Assembly (NCBI GenBank): GCA_030407005.1
Contig: JAUDYN010000004.1
Span: 868,001-932,000 of the forward strand
DNA length: 64,000 nt
Direction of reading: 5' to 3'
DNA from: Desarmillaria ectypa
Lineage: Eukaryota; Basidiomycota; Agaricomycetes; Agaricales; Physalacriaceae
In this document: positions 11,174-22,143 of the stretch, piece by piece
Layout of the letters: the number at the start of each line of letters is the position of its first letter
Position numbering within the stretch: position 1 is the first letter of the stretch
Translations under genes and position numbers: made by a program
Notes under the pieces: model-generated
Told to the model about the DNA's origin: nothing
Databases searched by the model: none
The model's input: only the letters and a program-made list of their open reading frames with translations

Positions 11174-12353
11174 GCATCTTTTACCTCTTTGATCTTGGAG
11201 TCCATAGTGAGCTCAGTCATTGAGGCTCTAACCTCCTCCTCCTTCTTGTTTCATGACTGCTCCAGGCAGTCCTTTGAATGATGTCCCTTCTTTTTACAAT
11301 GGAAGCACTTTCCTTCAGCTTTGAGAGCATTAATGGTGTCAATATCCATTGGCTGCCCCCAACCACTGTAGATAATTCCTGTGCTGGTTTTCTTTTCTGA
11401 TGTTCCACTTGTTATGCCAAAACTTCTCTTTGAAGTTCTGGCACTGTTGTTGTTATTGGATTTTTTGTTGTTGAGATAAATGCCATGGGTTGAATCTATA
11501 ACCTGCTGACATTGTTATTCTTGGTTCATAATGATGATACAGTTCTTCCATTCCTTGTAGCCTACAGGAATGAATATGCTGAGGTTAGAGATAGTGAGCA
11601 TGTACAATTTGGGCATGCCTTGTTAGAGTGCCTCAACCATATGTCTGTGAAGGTTGATATCATTTTAGGGTCCAGCCAGCTTGGCCTGTTTTTCCAGTTC
11701 CTGGAAATACTCCTGGACAGTCTTGTTGCCCATGTGAAGGTCATACATCTTCTTTTTGTGTACTTTCTCTACTGCCACATCTCTGAATTTGTTGGTGATC
11801 ATCCTGATGAATACATCTCATGTAGAAAATCTGAACTTTTCTCTACTCAAACTTCTTAGTTTGGCCATCTCTATCATCCACCAGTCTTTTGTTCACCCAT
11901 CAAAGTAAGACTGGGTAAAAGCAACCTTGTGAGGGTCAGGAAATATGTGTGCACTATGTACCTGAAAGTACACTTTGCAGTCCATGATGAATCTGTTGAT
12001 GTTGTCAGAGTCTCTCTTGAAGACCTCAGGTTTGCAGACTAATTCAGGTCTGCACCCAGTCCAAGATGCTTTATGAGCCATATCCCCACTAGGTTATGGT
12101 GGGGATAGCTGGTGCTTCCATTTTGAGGGTTCCCAAGAAAAGAACCATTGTTCTAGGTCTTTGGCATCTGGAGAGTATTATGGATCATCAGGGTCAATGG
12201 GGGGATCTTCACAGATCAGACTGGTTTCTGGGATCTAGGCTAGTGCTGAACTGCTAGATTCTGGGGCAGAAGGTTCTACTTCTGCCATCATTCAGCTGAT
12301 GCCAGCAAACCAGCAAACCAGCATCCTGACATTAGGTTGTGATGGAGAGTCAG
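11174..12353 (-). pseudogene. element B gag, central and C-terminal part, copy 1
   Basis: Sense order from 12353: MMAEVEPSAPESSSS near the LTR boundary, YSPDAKDLEQWF, then the capsid-like core (MAHKASWTGCRPELV, KPEVFKRDSDNINRFIMDCK, KDWWM, YDLHMGNKTVQEYFQELEKQ) and a CCHC knuckle CFHCKKKGHHSKDC at about 11280-11325. It is broken by frameshifts and stops. The N-terminal part lies beyond the family-A LTR at 19804-21153. Confidence 0.85.
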
Positions 12354-13813
12354 TGATGTGCTTGGTAACAGCAAGTGACAAAAGAATTAGGGAATGGCAA
12401 TGAACACCAATCACACTAAACCTCTTACTACTCTACACTTAATCACCAATATTGAATTCAGGCAGTTTCGAGTACAATGGAAGCACTCTGCAGACTTCAA
12501 TAATCAAGTATAATTGTCTTAAAGATATTTTATTTATTACTAGTGAGTTTATACAAAGTACTACTCATACTAATGGGGTGGGTAAGACACAATTGGATAA
12601 GAGTGACTTGGTTTGAGCTACTGTGCTCATTCTGACTGAAACTGCTTCAAACTAGTGGCTCTCTTGGCCCTATACTGCTTCCTACAAGTGATAAACACTT
12701 GACCAGTCGCACTCTTGGCTAACTAGTGGCACTCTTGGCCTAAGAATAAACTGGTGGCACTCTTGGCCCTATACTGCTTCCTACAAGTGATAAACACTTG
12801 ACTAGCTGCACTCTTGGCAAACTAGTGGTGCTCTTGGCCTAAGAATAAACTATAACTCCAAGAACTTTGCTTGAACTAACTTCAAAACACTCCAGACCTT
12901 TACAGGACACAACAGTGACTCTAATGGACTTCAATTCAATGCAATACTATGGGTGACTTAGCAACTATTAATCACTTCATTGAGGTTAAGCACAAAAGCC
13001 TTTAATTGGGGATACCAGTTACTACCAGTGAGGGCTCAACTGCAGGGATGGCTTGCCTGGTTTGCACAAGTGCCCATCCCACTACTTATATACTACTGAG
13101 GCAGAACTATAAATATCATCTGGGTATAGAGTATATTGATAAGGATTTCTTGGCTAGTCATAAATAATGGTGAATAATCACACAATATTCAGTCTAGTCT
13201 GTTTTCTTTTCAAATATTTGGTCTAGAGACTCCACAGTTGGTCTTTTCACACCCTTGGCACAACTACATGCCCTAGTAATGCGGTTATATGGATATCTGG
13301 ATATTGGTGCCTGTAACAGCTATCCAATCATGATCAAGGGTGCAGTCTGGCTACACTAGTATCAATCATGAGAGATCTATATTGCAAAAGTCAGATCTGG
13401 GCTCAAGGTTAATCCATTCCTAATTTATTTCTAAGTCCTGTTTCAAGATTGCCATGTGACTAGTTATCCTGACTTAGGTGTTTATGCCCAGTCTGGGCTG
13501 CTAGTGACAGAACTTCACAAGATCTGTGTACTCTGCTCCTAGTTTTTTGTGTGCTAGTAGCATCCTTTGTTTGCTAGTGGCTGTATTTCACTTAGTCCTG
13601 CTAGCATTTGAGTTACTAGTCTGGCCAGCTGGTAGATTTAACCCACTAATGGTGTTGCATCTAAGTCCTGGCTCTACCAGTTGCTTACTGCATTTAACTA
13701 TCAGCTCAAAGCCTCAGCTATAGTCCTCTATGTATCACTAGTATAGGATAGATGTGCAATAGTATTGTTACAAAATCACAAAATATAGGTGTGAATGCAT
13801 AGATGGCATATCA
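12354..13813 (-). repeat. family A LTR, middle hybrid copy (1460 bp)
   Basis: Bases 12354-13335 match copy 3 (18344-19325), including its 99-bp internal tandem duplication. Bases 13300-13813 match copy 1 (7310-7823). This chimera is the expected product of a crossover between copy 3 on one chromatid and copy 1 on the other, within the shared 36 bp 13300-13335. Confidence 0.9.
12662..12859. repeat. 99-bp tandem duplication inside A LTR
   Basis: TCTTGGCCCT at 12662 and again at 12761 mark two diverged 99-bp units. Copy 1 and the copies at 40933 and 59101 have a single unit, which explains 1460 versus about 1361 bp. Also present at 18652-18849. Confidence 0.8.
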
Positions 13814-16089
13814 ACAGGTTGCACTTTTAATATGTTCCCAGATTTCTTCTGTCAGCATGATCATAGTATTAAAGAACTCAGCTTTAAGAATGACTATTTA
13901 TTTGTTATTGTCTTTGCCTTGTTCATGGTCTGCCCATTGACTAAGTAGGTCCACCTTTTTGTTGGCAGTCTCAGGTTTGTGATGGAGTGTGAAATGATAT
14001 TCTGCTAATTCAGTAACCCATTGTGCTTGTCAGCAATTAAGTTTCTGTGGTTTTCAGAAGTATTGCAGATTTTGATGATCTGTCCAGATTTCAAAATCTA
14101 CCACAGTGCCCATAAGGTAATGTCTCCATTTATCTAGGGCAAGCATGATTGCAAGTAACTCCTTATCATATATCTTGTAATTTTGCTCAGTGATGGTTAA
14201 GGCTTTTGATAAAAATGTAACTTGTCTTCATTTCCTGTCCTGTTCTTGACTTAAAACAGCACCAATTGCCCCCTCACTAGAATCCACTTCCACATGGAAT
14301 TAACTTTTCTCTGTTGGTATGGCTAGGACTATGTCTGTTGCCAATTGTGCTTTTAATCACTGGAATGTGACTTATTGTGCTATTTCCCATGTCCATGGCT
14401 CCTTTCTTGTTAGCCACATCATCAGCCTTACTATATCACTATATTCTTTGATAAAGCATTTATAGAAGTTGGTGAATCTTAAGAATGACTGTAGTTCCTG
14501 TTTCTTGGTGGGAACTGGCTATTCTGTGATTTCTGCAACCTTGACTAGGTTCATGCAAATGAATCCTTCACTGATGATGATGCCCAAGTACTCAGTTTCA
14601 AGTACTTCAAATTCACACTTCTCTGCTTTCAGGAATAGCTTGTGTTTCCTGAGAAGTTCCAACACCCTTTGGACTATTTATCAATATTCTTTCAGACTCT
14701 TGGAGAATATCAGAATATTATCAAGATATACTGTAACTTTTCCTGTGGTGATAAGATCTTTGAATATATCATTCATCATCCATTGGAATGTGGTGGGGGA
14801 ATTGGTGAGTCTGAAGAATATTACCATAGGCTTGAACAAGTCTCAGTTCATTCTGAAGGTGGCTTTCCATTCATCATCCTCTTTGATGCATACATTGTTG
14901 TATTCCCATCATACATCCAATTTGGTAAAGTATTTGGCACTTCCCAGTTTGTCCATTAACTCAGATATAAGAGAGAGGGGATAACAATTTTTTATCATCA
15001 TCTCATTGAGTTTGCAATAGTTCTAGACAGAGCATAGCTTTCCATTCTTTTTTTTAATGAAAAAGAATGGCAAAGCCATTGGTGACTTGGAGGGTCAGAT
15101 TCAACCTGAGGCAAGGTTTTCTTTGAGGAATTTGTCAAGTTCCTTTTGCTCAGTTTGATTCAATAGATAGATGTTAGGAATCTGCCAAAATCAGGATATA
15201 AGAGTGAGGGGTGACAAGTGATGATCAAAGTGAGGTAGGATATGTTATAAAGATGTATGTTATTAGGGAATAGAATAAATTCCAGCAAGAGTTTGTGAGA
15301 AGACCTGAGAGGTCCAGTTTGCAAGGTAAAGGGGTCAGTAAGTGCAAAGCAGTTACTGTAGGAAGCAGCCAGTGAGTGTAGAGCTATTATAGGCTGTAGG
15401 TGAAGACAAGTACTAGGCATAGTCTTTGGATTGGTGTCAGAAAGCACTTGGTGTATCCAATGAGTTGTTCAGCAAGTGCTAGGTGTAACTGATGAGGTTT
15501 CTGACAAGTGCTAGGTGTAGTCAGGAAGCGAGGTGATTGGCAAGCACTAGGTGTAACCAATCAGATACTTAGTTCACATAATGAAGTGGACTTGAAGATG
15601 AGTAGATTGATTCTTCTTACAAGATTACAGATGGTATTTATATACTAAAAGGCTCAAGTCATGAATGTTCTACAATGTTCTATTATATTCTGGTATGAGC
15701 AAGAAGAATAGAGAAAGTAAGAGAAAATTATGTGTGAGTCACTGCTAGGACTAAGAAGGCTGAGTGTAGGCATGTGTTGACTCATGCACCAAGTTTACAG
15801 ATACATGAGATTCATAACAATAGACTTTGCAGTCTAAAGTGGATTTGGCATTAAGGACTAACTCAATGGCATAGTCTCATGGTTTCTGCTCAGGCAGTTC
15901 ATCAAAGTTTTCCTTATTGAACAAGTCTTTGAAATTCTGATAGGCTTTGGGTACTATGCTTTCAAAGGATTTCTTGGCTTTTTCTTCATTGGCTTTGGCT
16001 GCAAGCTTATTAGTTTTGTGAATGGCTCATATTTCAATCACTTCTGTGAAATCTACCACTAGAATCATTTCCCCTTCTTCTAGTTCCCA
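13814..16089 (-). pseudogene. element B RT and RNase H, copy 2
   Basis: Same as 7824-10099, shifted by 5990 bp, with one difference seen: A at 14768 in place of G at 8778. On the sense strand this is a C-to-T change in the RT palm. YLDN is again present. It begins against the 3' end of the hybrid A LTR. Confidence 0.9.
15172..15819. repeat. solo LTR, family J, copy 2
   Basis: Duplicate of 9182-9829 with the same ATAGA flanks (15167-15171, 15820-15824). Copied by the tandem duplication, not an independent insertion. Confidence 0.9.
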
Positions 16090-16983
16090 TTCATCATCTT
16101 CATCATCATTGGGTAGTATATAAGGATTCTGTATGCATTGACAATGAGCAAACAGGATCTTGCCAGTCTCCCAGTTGATGATGGGATTATAGTGTAAGAG
16201 CCAGTCATGTCTGAGGAATATTTCTTTGCTTCTAAGGTCAGCTGCTAGATCTATTCATTCACTATAGTCTCCAATTTTAAGACATAGTTCCACAAATGAT
16301 GTGATTTTCCCTGCCTTGTTGTGGAATCTATCAGCATTGTAGACTGGAATAGAGCTGACTGTTGGTCTCATTTTGAGATTGTGTGCATACACATAAGAGC
16401 TGTGTATGGAACTCCCAGTATACTCACTGTTGATTAGTGCAGTAGCTCCTAATATTATATGAGCATCCAGGGTTTCAATTTGTATGGGTACTTGTAAATC
16501 CTGTTGTCTGCTATTCTGTGCTCAAATGTTGTATTGTATAGGCTTGTGAAGTTCATCAAGCCATTTAAGAGCATGTTATCATTCTGCATTTTTGATTTCT
16601 TTGAAGAGGTTGTCTATAATCTCCTTGATGTGGCATTTGTTTATCCAGTTGAGTAAGATAGTTTTCATGACTGCCTCACTCCTGGTATTCTTGATTGCTC
16701 TCCAAGTCCATTTGGTCTCAAAGGGTTTAAGCCATTCTGTTGGCTTCTTCTCTAGGGGTGTGCCCTTTGCTGCCTCCTGAGGTATCTCCTTTTCCTTCTG
16801 CTTCTCCTGGTAGCTCCCAAAAGCAGTATCATCTTCTTCATCTGGAACTTCAACAAGATCAACTTTATGAGTTGGACCTTTATTGGAGACTCTCTGTCCC
16901 CTGTTTGGCCTGCTTGATCCTTGTGGGCAATTGAGCAGATCATCCTCTTTGTCAGTAGGTATGTCTTCTTGGTTCTTGGCCAA
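16090..16983 (-). pseudogene. element B protease and acidic linker, copy 2
   Basis: Duplicate of 10100-10993; the translated linker (16579-16983) is identical to the first copy. Same altered protease active site. Confidence 0.85.
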
Positions 16984-17130
16984 GATGACTTACCAGTTGT
17001 GTGATTCTTTCTTTGTCTGGGTGCAGAGAATGATGATAGGTGTATTTGAGTGTGTGGATAATACATGAGTAACTACAGAAATACTATGAGTCCACTTTAC
17101 AAGTCCCAAATATGCACCAGACTGTCCTTT

Positions 17131-17163
17131 CACTGAGCAAGTGGAATCACTCACTTCCCAGTG
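17131..17163 (-). promoter_or_regulatory. candidate -1 frameshift hairpin, B copy 2
   Basis: Duplicate of the 33-nt hairpin at 11141-11173, between the gag knuckle and the linker. Confidence 0.6.
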
Positions 17164-18343
17164 GCATCTTTTACCTCTTTGATCTTGGAGTCCATAGTGA
17201 GCTCAGTCATTGAGGCTCTAACCTCCTCCTCCTTCTTGTTTCATGACTGCTCCAGGCAGTCCTTTGAATGATGTCCCTTCTTTTTACAATGGAAGCACTT
17301 TCCTTCAGCTTTGAGAGCATTAATGGTGTCAATATCCATTGGCTGCCCCCAACCACTGTAGATAATTCCTGTGCTGGTTTTCTTTTCTGATGTTCCACTT
17401 GTTATGCCAAAACTTCTCTTTGAAGTTCTGGCACTGTTGTTGTTATTGGATTTTTTGTTGTTGAGATAAATGCCATGGGTTGAATCTATAACCTGCTGAC
17501 ATTGTTATTCTTGGTTCATAATGATGATACAGTTCTTCCATTCCTTGTAGCCTACAGGAATGAATATGCTGAGGTTAGAGATAGTGAGCATGTACAATTT
17601 GGGCATGCCTTGTTAGAGTGCCTCAACCATATGTCTGTGAAGGTTGATATCATTTTAGGGTCCAGCCAGCTTGGCCTGTTTTTCCAGTTCCTGGAAATAC
17701 TCCTGGACAGTCTTGTTGCCCATGTGAAGGTCATACATCTTCTTTTTGTGTACTTTCTCTACTGCCACATCTCTGAATTTGTTGGTGATCATCCTGATGA
17801 ATACATCTCATGTAGAAAATCTGAACTTTTCTCTACTCAAACTTCTTAGTTTGGCCATCTCTATCATCCACCAGTCTTTTGTTCACCCATCAAAGTAAGA
17901 CTGGGTAAAAGCAACCTTGTGAGGGTCAGGAAATATGTGTGCACTATGTACCTGAAAGTACACTTTGCAGTCCATGATGAATCTGTTGATGTTGTCAGAG
18001 TCTCTCTTGAAGACCTCAGGTTTGCAGACTAATTCAGGTCTGCACCCAGTCCAAGATGCTTTATGAGCCATATCCCCACTAGGTTATGGTGGGGATAGCT
18101 GGTGCTTCCATTTTGAGGGTTCCCAAGAAAAGAACCATTGTTCTAGGTCTTTGGCATCTGGAGAGTATTATGGATCATCAGGGTCAATGGGGGGATCTTC
18201 ACAGATCAGACTGGTTTCTGGGATCTAGGCTAGTGCTGAACTGCTAGATTCTGGGGCAGAAGGTTCTACTTCTGCCATCATTCAGCTGATGCCAGCAAAC
18301 CAGCAAACCAGCATCCTGACATTAGGTTGTGATGGAGAGTCAG
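17164..18343 (-). pseudogene. element B gag, central and C-terminal part, copy 2
   Basis: Duplicate of 11174-12353, with the CCHC knuckle at about 17270-17315 and the same frameshifts. It abuts A LTR copy 3. Confidence 0.85.
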
Positions 18344-19803
18344 TGATGTGCTTGGTAACAGCAAGTGACAAAAGAATTAGGGAATGGCAATGAACACCAA
18401 TCACACTAAACCTCTTACTACTCTACACTTAATCACCAATATTGAATTCAGGCAGTTTCGAGTACAATGGAAGCACTCTGCAGACTTCAATAATCAAGTA
18501 TAATTGTCTTAAAGATATTTTATTTATTACTAGTGAGTTTATACAAAGTACTACTCATACTAATGGGGTGGGTAAGACACAATTGGATAAGAGTGACTTG
18601 GTTTGAGCTACTGTGCTCATTCTGACTGAAACTGCTTCAAACTAGTGGCTCTCTTGGCCCTATACTGCTTCCTACAAGTGATAAACACTTGACCAGTCGC
18701 ACTCTTGGCTAACTAGTGGCACTCTTGGCCTAAGAATAAACTGGTGGCACTCTTGGCCCTATACTGCTTCCTACAAGTGATAAACACTTGACTAGCTGCA
18801 CTCTTGGCAAACTAGTGGTGCTCTTGGCCTAAGAATAAACTATAACTCCAAGAACTTTGCTTGAACTAACTTCAAAACACTCCAGACCTTTACAGGACAC
18901 AACAGTGACTCTAATGGACTTCAATTCAATGCAATACTATGGGTGACTTAGCAACTATTAATCACTTCATTGAGGTTAAGCACAAAAGCCTTTAATTGGG
19001 GATACCAGTTACTACCAGTGAGGGCTCAACTGCAGGGATGGCTTGCCTGGTTTGCACAAGTGCCCATCCCACTACTTATATACTACTGAGGCAGAACTAT
19101 AAATATCATCTGGGTATAGAGTATATTGATAAGGATTTCTTGGCTAGTCATAAATAATGGTGAATAATCACACAATATTCAGTCTAGTCTGTTTTCTTTT
19201 CAAATATTTGGTCTAGAGACTCCACAGTTGGTCTTTTCACACCCTTGGCACAACTACATGCCCTAGTAATGCGGTTATATGGATATCTGGATATTGGTGC
19301 CTGTAACAGCTATCCAATCATGATCGAGAGTGCAGTCCAGCTTCACTAGCATCGATCATAAGAGATCTATATTGAAATAGTCAGATCTGGGCTCAAGATT
19401 AATCCATTCCTAATTTATTTCTAAGTCCTGTTTCAAGATTGCTATGTGACTAGTTATCCTCACTTAGGTGTTTATGCCCAGTCTGGGCTGCTAGTGACAG
19501 AACTTCACAAGATCTGTGTACTCTGCTCCTAGTTTTTTGTGTGCTAGTAGCATCCTTTGTTTGCTAGTGGCTGTATTTCACTTAGTCCTGCTAGCATTTG
19601 AGTTACTAGTCTGGCCAGCTGGTAGATTTAACCCACTAATGGTGTTGCATCTAAGTCCTGGCTCTACCAGTTGCTTACTGCATTTAACTATCAGCTCAAA
19701 GCCTCAGCTATAGTCCTCTATGTATCACTAGTATAGGATAGATGTGCAATAGTATTGTTACAAAATCACAAAATCTAGGTGTGAACATGTAGATAGCATA
19801 TCA
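18344..19803 (-). repeat. solo LTR, family A, copy 3 (1460 bp)
   Basis: TGATGTG...CATATCA. It interrupts element B in the 5' part of gag. Sense flanks CCAA and CTGA agree with a 4-bp target duplication only if two transitions are allowed. From 19326 on it diverges from copies 1 and 2 and keeps two of five CpG sites that copy 1 lost. Confidence 0.8.
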
Positions 19804-21153
19804 TTGGAAAGAGGATTAGTGGAAAATCAGAATTGAGCTGGCATCTTATATGGGTAAAGGGGGTATTATTCATTAAATATTAGTATAGCCTATTCCATTA
19901 TGCTATACCTTAAGATTTCCTCTCTTTCTGCCTTATTTTCTGCTTCTGCATATATCCTCCCCATCTTAGTCAGTTTTCATATGAGGTCTAAGATAAGCAT
20001 CATATACCTCATGCCCTATATCTCCTGAAACTCCTGATTCAGTGCCTGCTGGATTTCCTGGTCTGTTAGTAGGGTGTTCCCAACACTGAACAAGATACTC
20101 GAGGAGTGGAATGTCTCTTACTTCTTAATGGAAGGACTCTGCTTGGGTTCTTAAATACTCTGTGGAGAAGTTCTCTCCATAGTGTATCTGCTCCTACTCA
20201 GTGAGCAGGGGCAGGGTATAGGCAGCAGTGGGTCAGAAATAGTAATGTGGCCATTCAGACCATCCATTCTCATAGTTGGCAATGGCTTTCTCTTTGAAAG
20301 CCCTAGCCTGCTTCTCTAGGATGCTTTGGATGGTGTTCTAGTACTGCCTTCTGTAGTAAGTCTTATTATCTTCTCTCAGTAATTGGCTGCTAAATGTGTA
20401 AGTGGGAGTCAAGAGTGAGTATATACTCTTGATAATATTTGTTTCACATCTTGTGTGTGTGGATCCTGAGCTCATTGAGGGCTGAGAGGATCACATTACA
20501 ATGCTTGGCAGCAATAGCACTATTTAGAGCAGTATTGACAGTGATGTTAATTTCTGGCTGAAGAGTGAAAATCAAGGGATATGCCAGTTGAATATACTGG
20601 TGGATTGCCTGGTCTCATTCTTCTTGCTCAGTGTAACTGAGCATTGAGAAGTCTGAGCAACTGTCTGATGCATAATAGTGTTCTCGAGCCATGTATGCTG
20701 AGTGCACCAGTATTGTGAATGATTGAGTCTCTTGTTTTGAGGCCCAGGCCAAATCTGCTTATCACATTGCTGTCATCAGACTGGCTTCTTTTGATGGTTG
20801 TCAGGTTTTTGGTTTTGAGGTTGTTCTCAATGAAAATGCATCACTCTTCTTTGGCAATGTCATCTTCAATGTTTCTAGTATTAGTCAAGTTTGACTCAGC
20901 TTCTAATATGGGTCTGAGTGTCATGAAGATGCTTTCATGGGGCTAGATGGTAACATGGTGTCATGGAAAATAGATGTTAGGTTAGAGAGTGGGGTTGTAT
21001 TAGTTGGTGTGGAATATATGTGTTATATATTACTATATTTTATGGTGATAACAAATAGTTAAGAGGAGGAGGGTAAATATCCCTATTACAGCTACAAATG
21101 CCTGTTATAAGGATTATGAGGGTCTGGATAGAGATGTCAGTGATGTTTTGCAT
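19804..21153 (-). pseudogene. element B gag, N-terminal part
   Basis: Begins on the sense strand at ATG 21153 (MQNITDISIQTLIIL), 45-60 nt after the primer-binding site. A hydrophobic segment (VIGIFTLLLLTICY) follows after a 1-nt frameshift, ending at TAG 21033-21035. Degraded helical sequence continues (HYYASDSCSDFSMLSYTEQ, QLAYPLIFTLQPEINITV, AAKHCNVILSALNELR), with stops from TGA and TAG, until A LTR copy 3 at 19803. The hydrophobic start mirrors the Gag start of elements C, E and H although sequence identity is low. I see no other gene in this stretch; forward-strand open frames here are shadows. Confidence 0.55.
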
Positions 21154-21200
21154 TCAGTCTTCAACAGTATTTGGTGGTCACTGAAGAAGAGGAAAAGAGA

Positions 21201-21213
21201 AGCTTCAAGCTAA
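21201..21213 (-). promoter_or_regulatory. self-complementary primer-binding site of B
   Basis: Sense TTAGCTTGAAGCT directly after the 5' LTR. Its complement AGCTTCAAGCTAA matches the LTR segment 21381-21393 (AGCTTTGAGCTAA) in 11 of 13 bases and the 3' LTR version (AGCTTTAAGCTAA) in 12 of 13. No TGG-starting tRNA-complementary site is present. Confidence 0.6.
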
Positions 21214-21214
21214 T

Positions 21215-21590
21215 TGTTAGACCCAAACTCTGTTGGATAATAATGGTAAACACTGGGCTATATCATATTCATACAGTCACCCAATGAGTCCACTTTAATG
21301 TTGTTGACTAAGAGTTGAGATCAAGGTTTTAGCCTTAGGTAAAAAGAGGAGTCAACAAGTAAAGTTTAGTATAATTAAACTTAGCTCAAAGCTGGAGATT
21401 ATACAGCAAGAGCTCTGCTACTTATATACTAAAGTACAGATTCTAATAATAGATGATTATATATGTGTCCATGTGTAAAACAAATAGAAACAATAGTATA
21501 GTGGAACAACTACAATGAGCTATAGTTCTATGTCTTTGTAGATGCTGAGATTAGATATGATAAACATGAAAAATAGGTGAATTTGTAATA
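21215..21590 (-). repeat. 5' LTR of element B (376 bp)
   Basis: TGTTAGAC...GTAATA. Partner of 4388-4763. Sense TATATAAG lies about 30 nt before the self-priming segment. Confidence 0.9.
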
Positions 21591-21596
21591 AAAAGC

Positions 21597-22110
21597 ATAT
21601 ACCAGATGTGAATATGGATGCCATCATTGTGGTCAGTTCTGCCATCTAATTTCTCCTGACTGGACCAAGTAGCATATGGCTCCAGCTCTGGCCTTGGTAG
21701 ATACTTATTTCCTCCACTGACCCTGGTGAGGTTAATGGACTTGGCTCCCTAAACAGGGGTGCTGGGGTGTTTGGACTTTTGAGAGGTCTGAGGACATCTT
21801 GCCTACTTGCCCCTGTCTGCAGTTTTACTTGTGTATCCAGCAAGTTCCACTGTGCAGGCTCAGTGGACTTTGTGGCAGTGCCAGCACCACCTGGCAAATC
21901 CTGCACCTTGTCAGGGGCTTGGGATTCACTATAGATTATTGTGTCAGCATCTTTTAGGAGCATGACATACCTATTTGTTGTCAATTCTTTGGTTTTCTTT
22001 GGCTTCAGGGTCTGTGATAAAGTCATATAATTATGCATAGTATTTGAATGTCCTAAATCATGTATATAAGTCTGACCCATGGAAGCTGAGAACTCACCAG
22101 TAGGAGACAT
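21597..22110 (-). pseudogene. element H start of pol (-1 frame after gag)
   Basis: Open frame of about 155 codons (MSPTGEFSASMGQTYIHDL start) and open upstream through the hairpin in the -1 frame relative to gag. It is polar and proline/serine-rich, matching element C at 57370-57932. The family normally continues with the acidic linker and protease, but this copy ends at the rearrangement boundary near 21597. No enzymatic motif lies in this part. Confidence 0.7.
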
Positions 22111-22143
22111 AGTTGAGCAAGGGGAATTGAACCCTTGTCGACC
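22111..22143 (-). promoter_or_regulatory. candidate -1 frameshift hairpin, element H
   Basis: 33 nt: GGTCGA + CAAGGG, loop TTCAATTC, CCCTTG, bulged C, TCAACT. Inner stem 6/6, outer stem 4 Watson-Crick pairs plus a G-U. It begins immediately at the end of the gag TAG stop (22143-22145) and 5 nt after an AAAA run. Confidence 0.65.

Larger units (their letters stand above)
7310..19289. repeat. 5990-bp direct tandem duplication
   Basis: Bases 7310-13299 are repeated at 13300-19289. Every landmark is offset by exactly 5990, and the only difference I saw is G8778 versus A14768. Each unit holds the 3' part of an A LTR, RNase H, RT with solo LTR J, PR, linker, most of gag, and the 5' part of an A LTR. 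The junction lies within 13300-13335 of the middle A LTR. Confidence 0.9.
4388..21590 (-). mobile_element. Ty3/Gypsy element B (chromodomain type), enlarged by solo LTR insertions and a tandem duplication
   Basis: Bounded by matching 376-bp LTRs at both ends and coding on the minus strand in the order gag, linker, PR, RT, RNase H, IN, chromodomain. Two family-A solo LTRs (6463-7823 and 18344-19803) and one family-J solo LTR interrupt it. A 5990-bp segment between and including parts of the A LTRs is present twice. Subtracting these leaves about 7.7 kb, normal for a Gypsy element. Flanks are agaag (left) and aaaag (right), at best a degenerate 5-bp target duplication; the flanking sequences belong to different relics, so the site has been rearranged. 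Every domain carries stops and the PR and RT catalytic residues are altered, so it is dead. Confidence 0.85.

Noticed and set aside
6463..19803. LTR-internal-LTR-internal-LTR array read as a tandem retrotransposon whose LTR is family A
   Set aside because: The internal part lacks integrase, and integrase continues in register on the far side of LTR copy 1; gag N-terminus lies beyond copy 3. The internal sequence belongs to element B, and A copies are insertions in it.
4383..21595. AGAAG/AAAAG as target duplication of B
   Set aside because: Only 4 of 5 match and the two flanks belong to unrelated relics, so it may be chance.
22111..22143. tRNA-like box B (GGTTCAATTCC) and T-arm-like stem
   Set aside because: No A box, acceptor stem or anticodon arm upstream; the stem is longer than a T-arm and sits at the gag stop in five elements, with the box B sequence lost in B and D.
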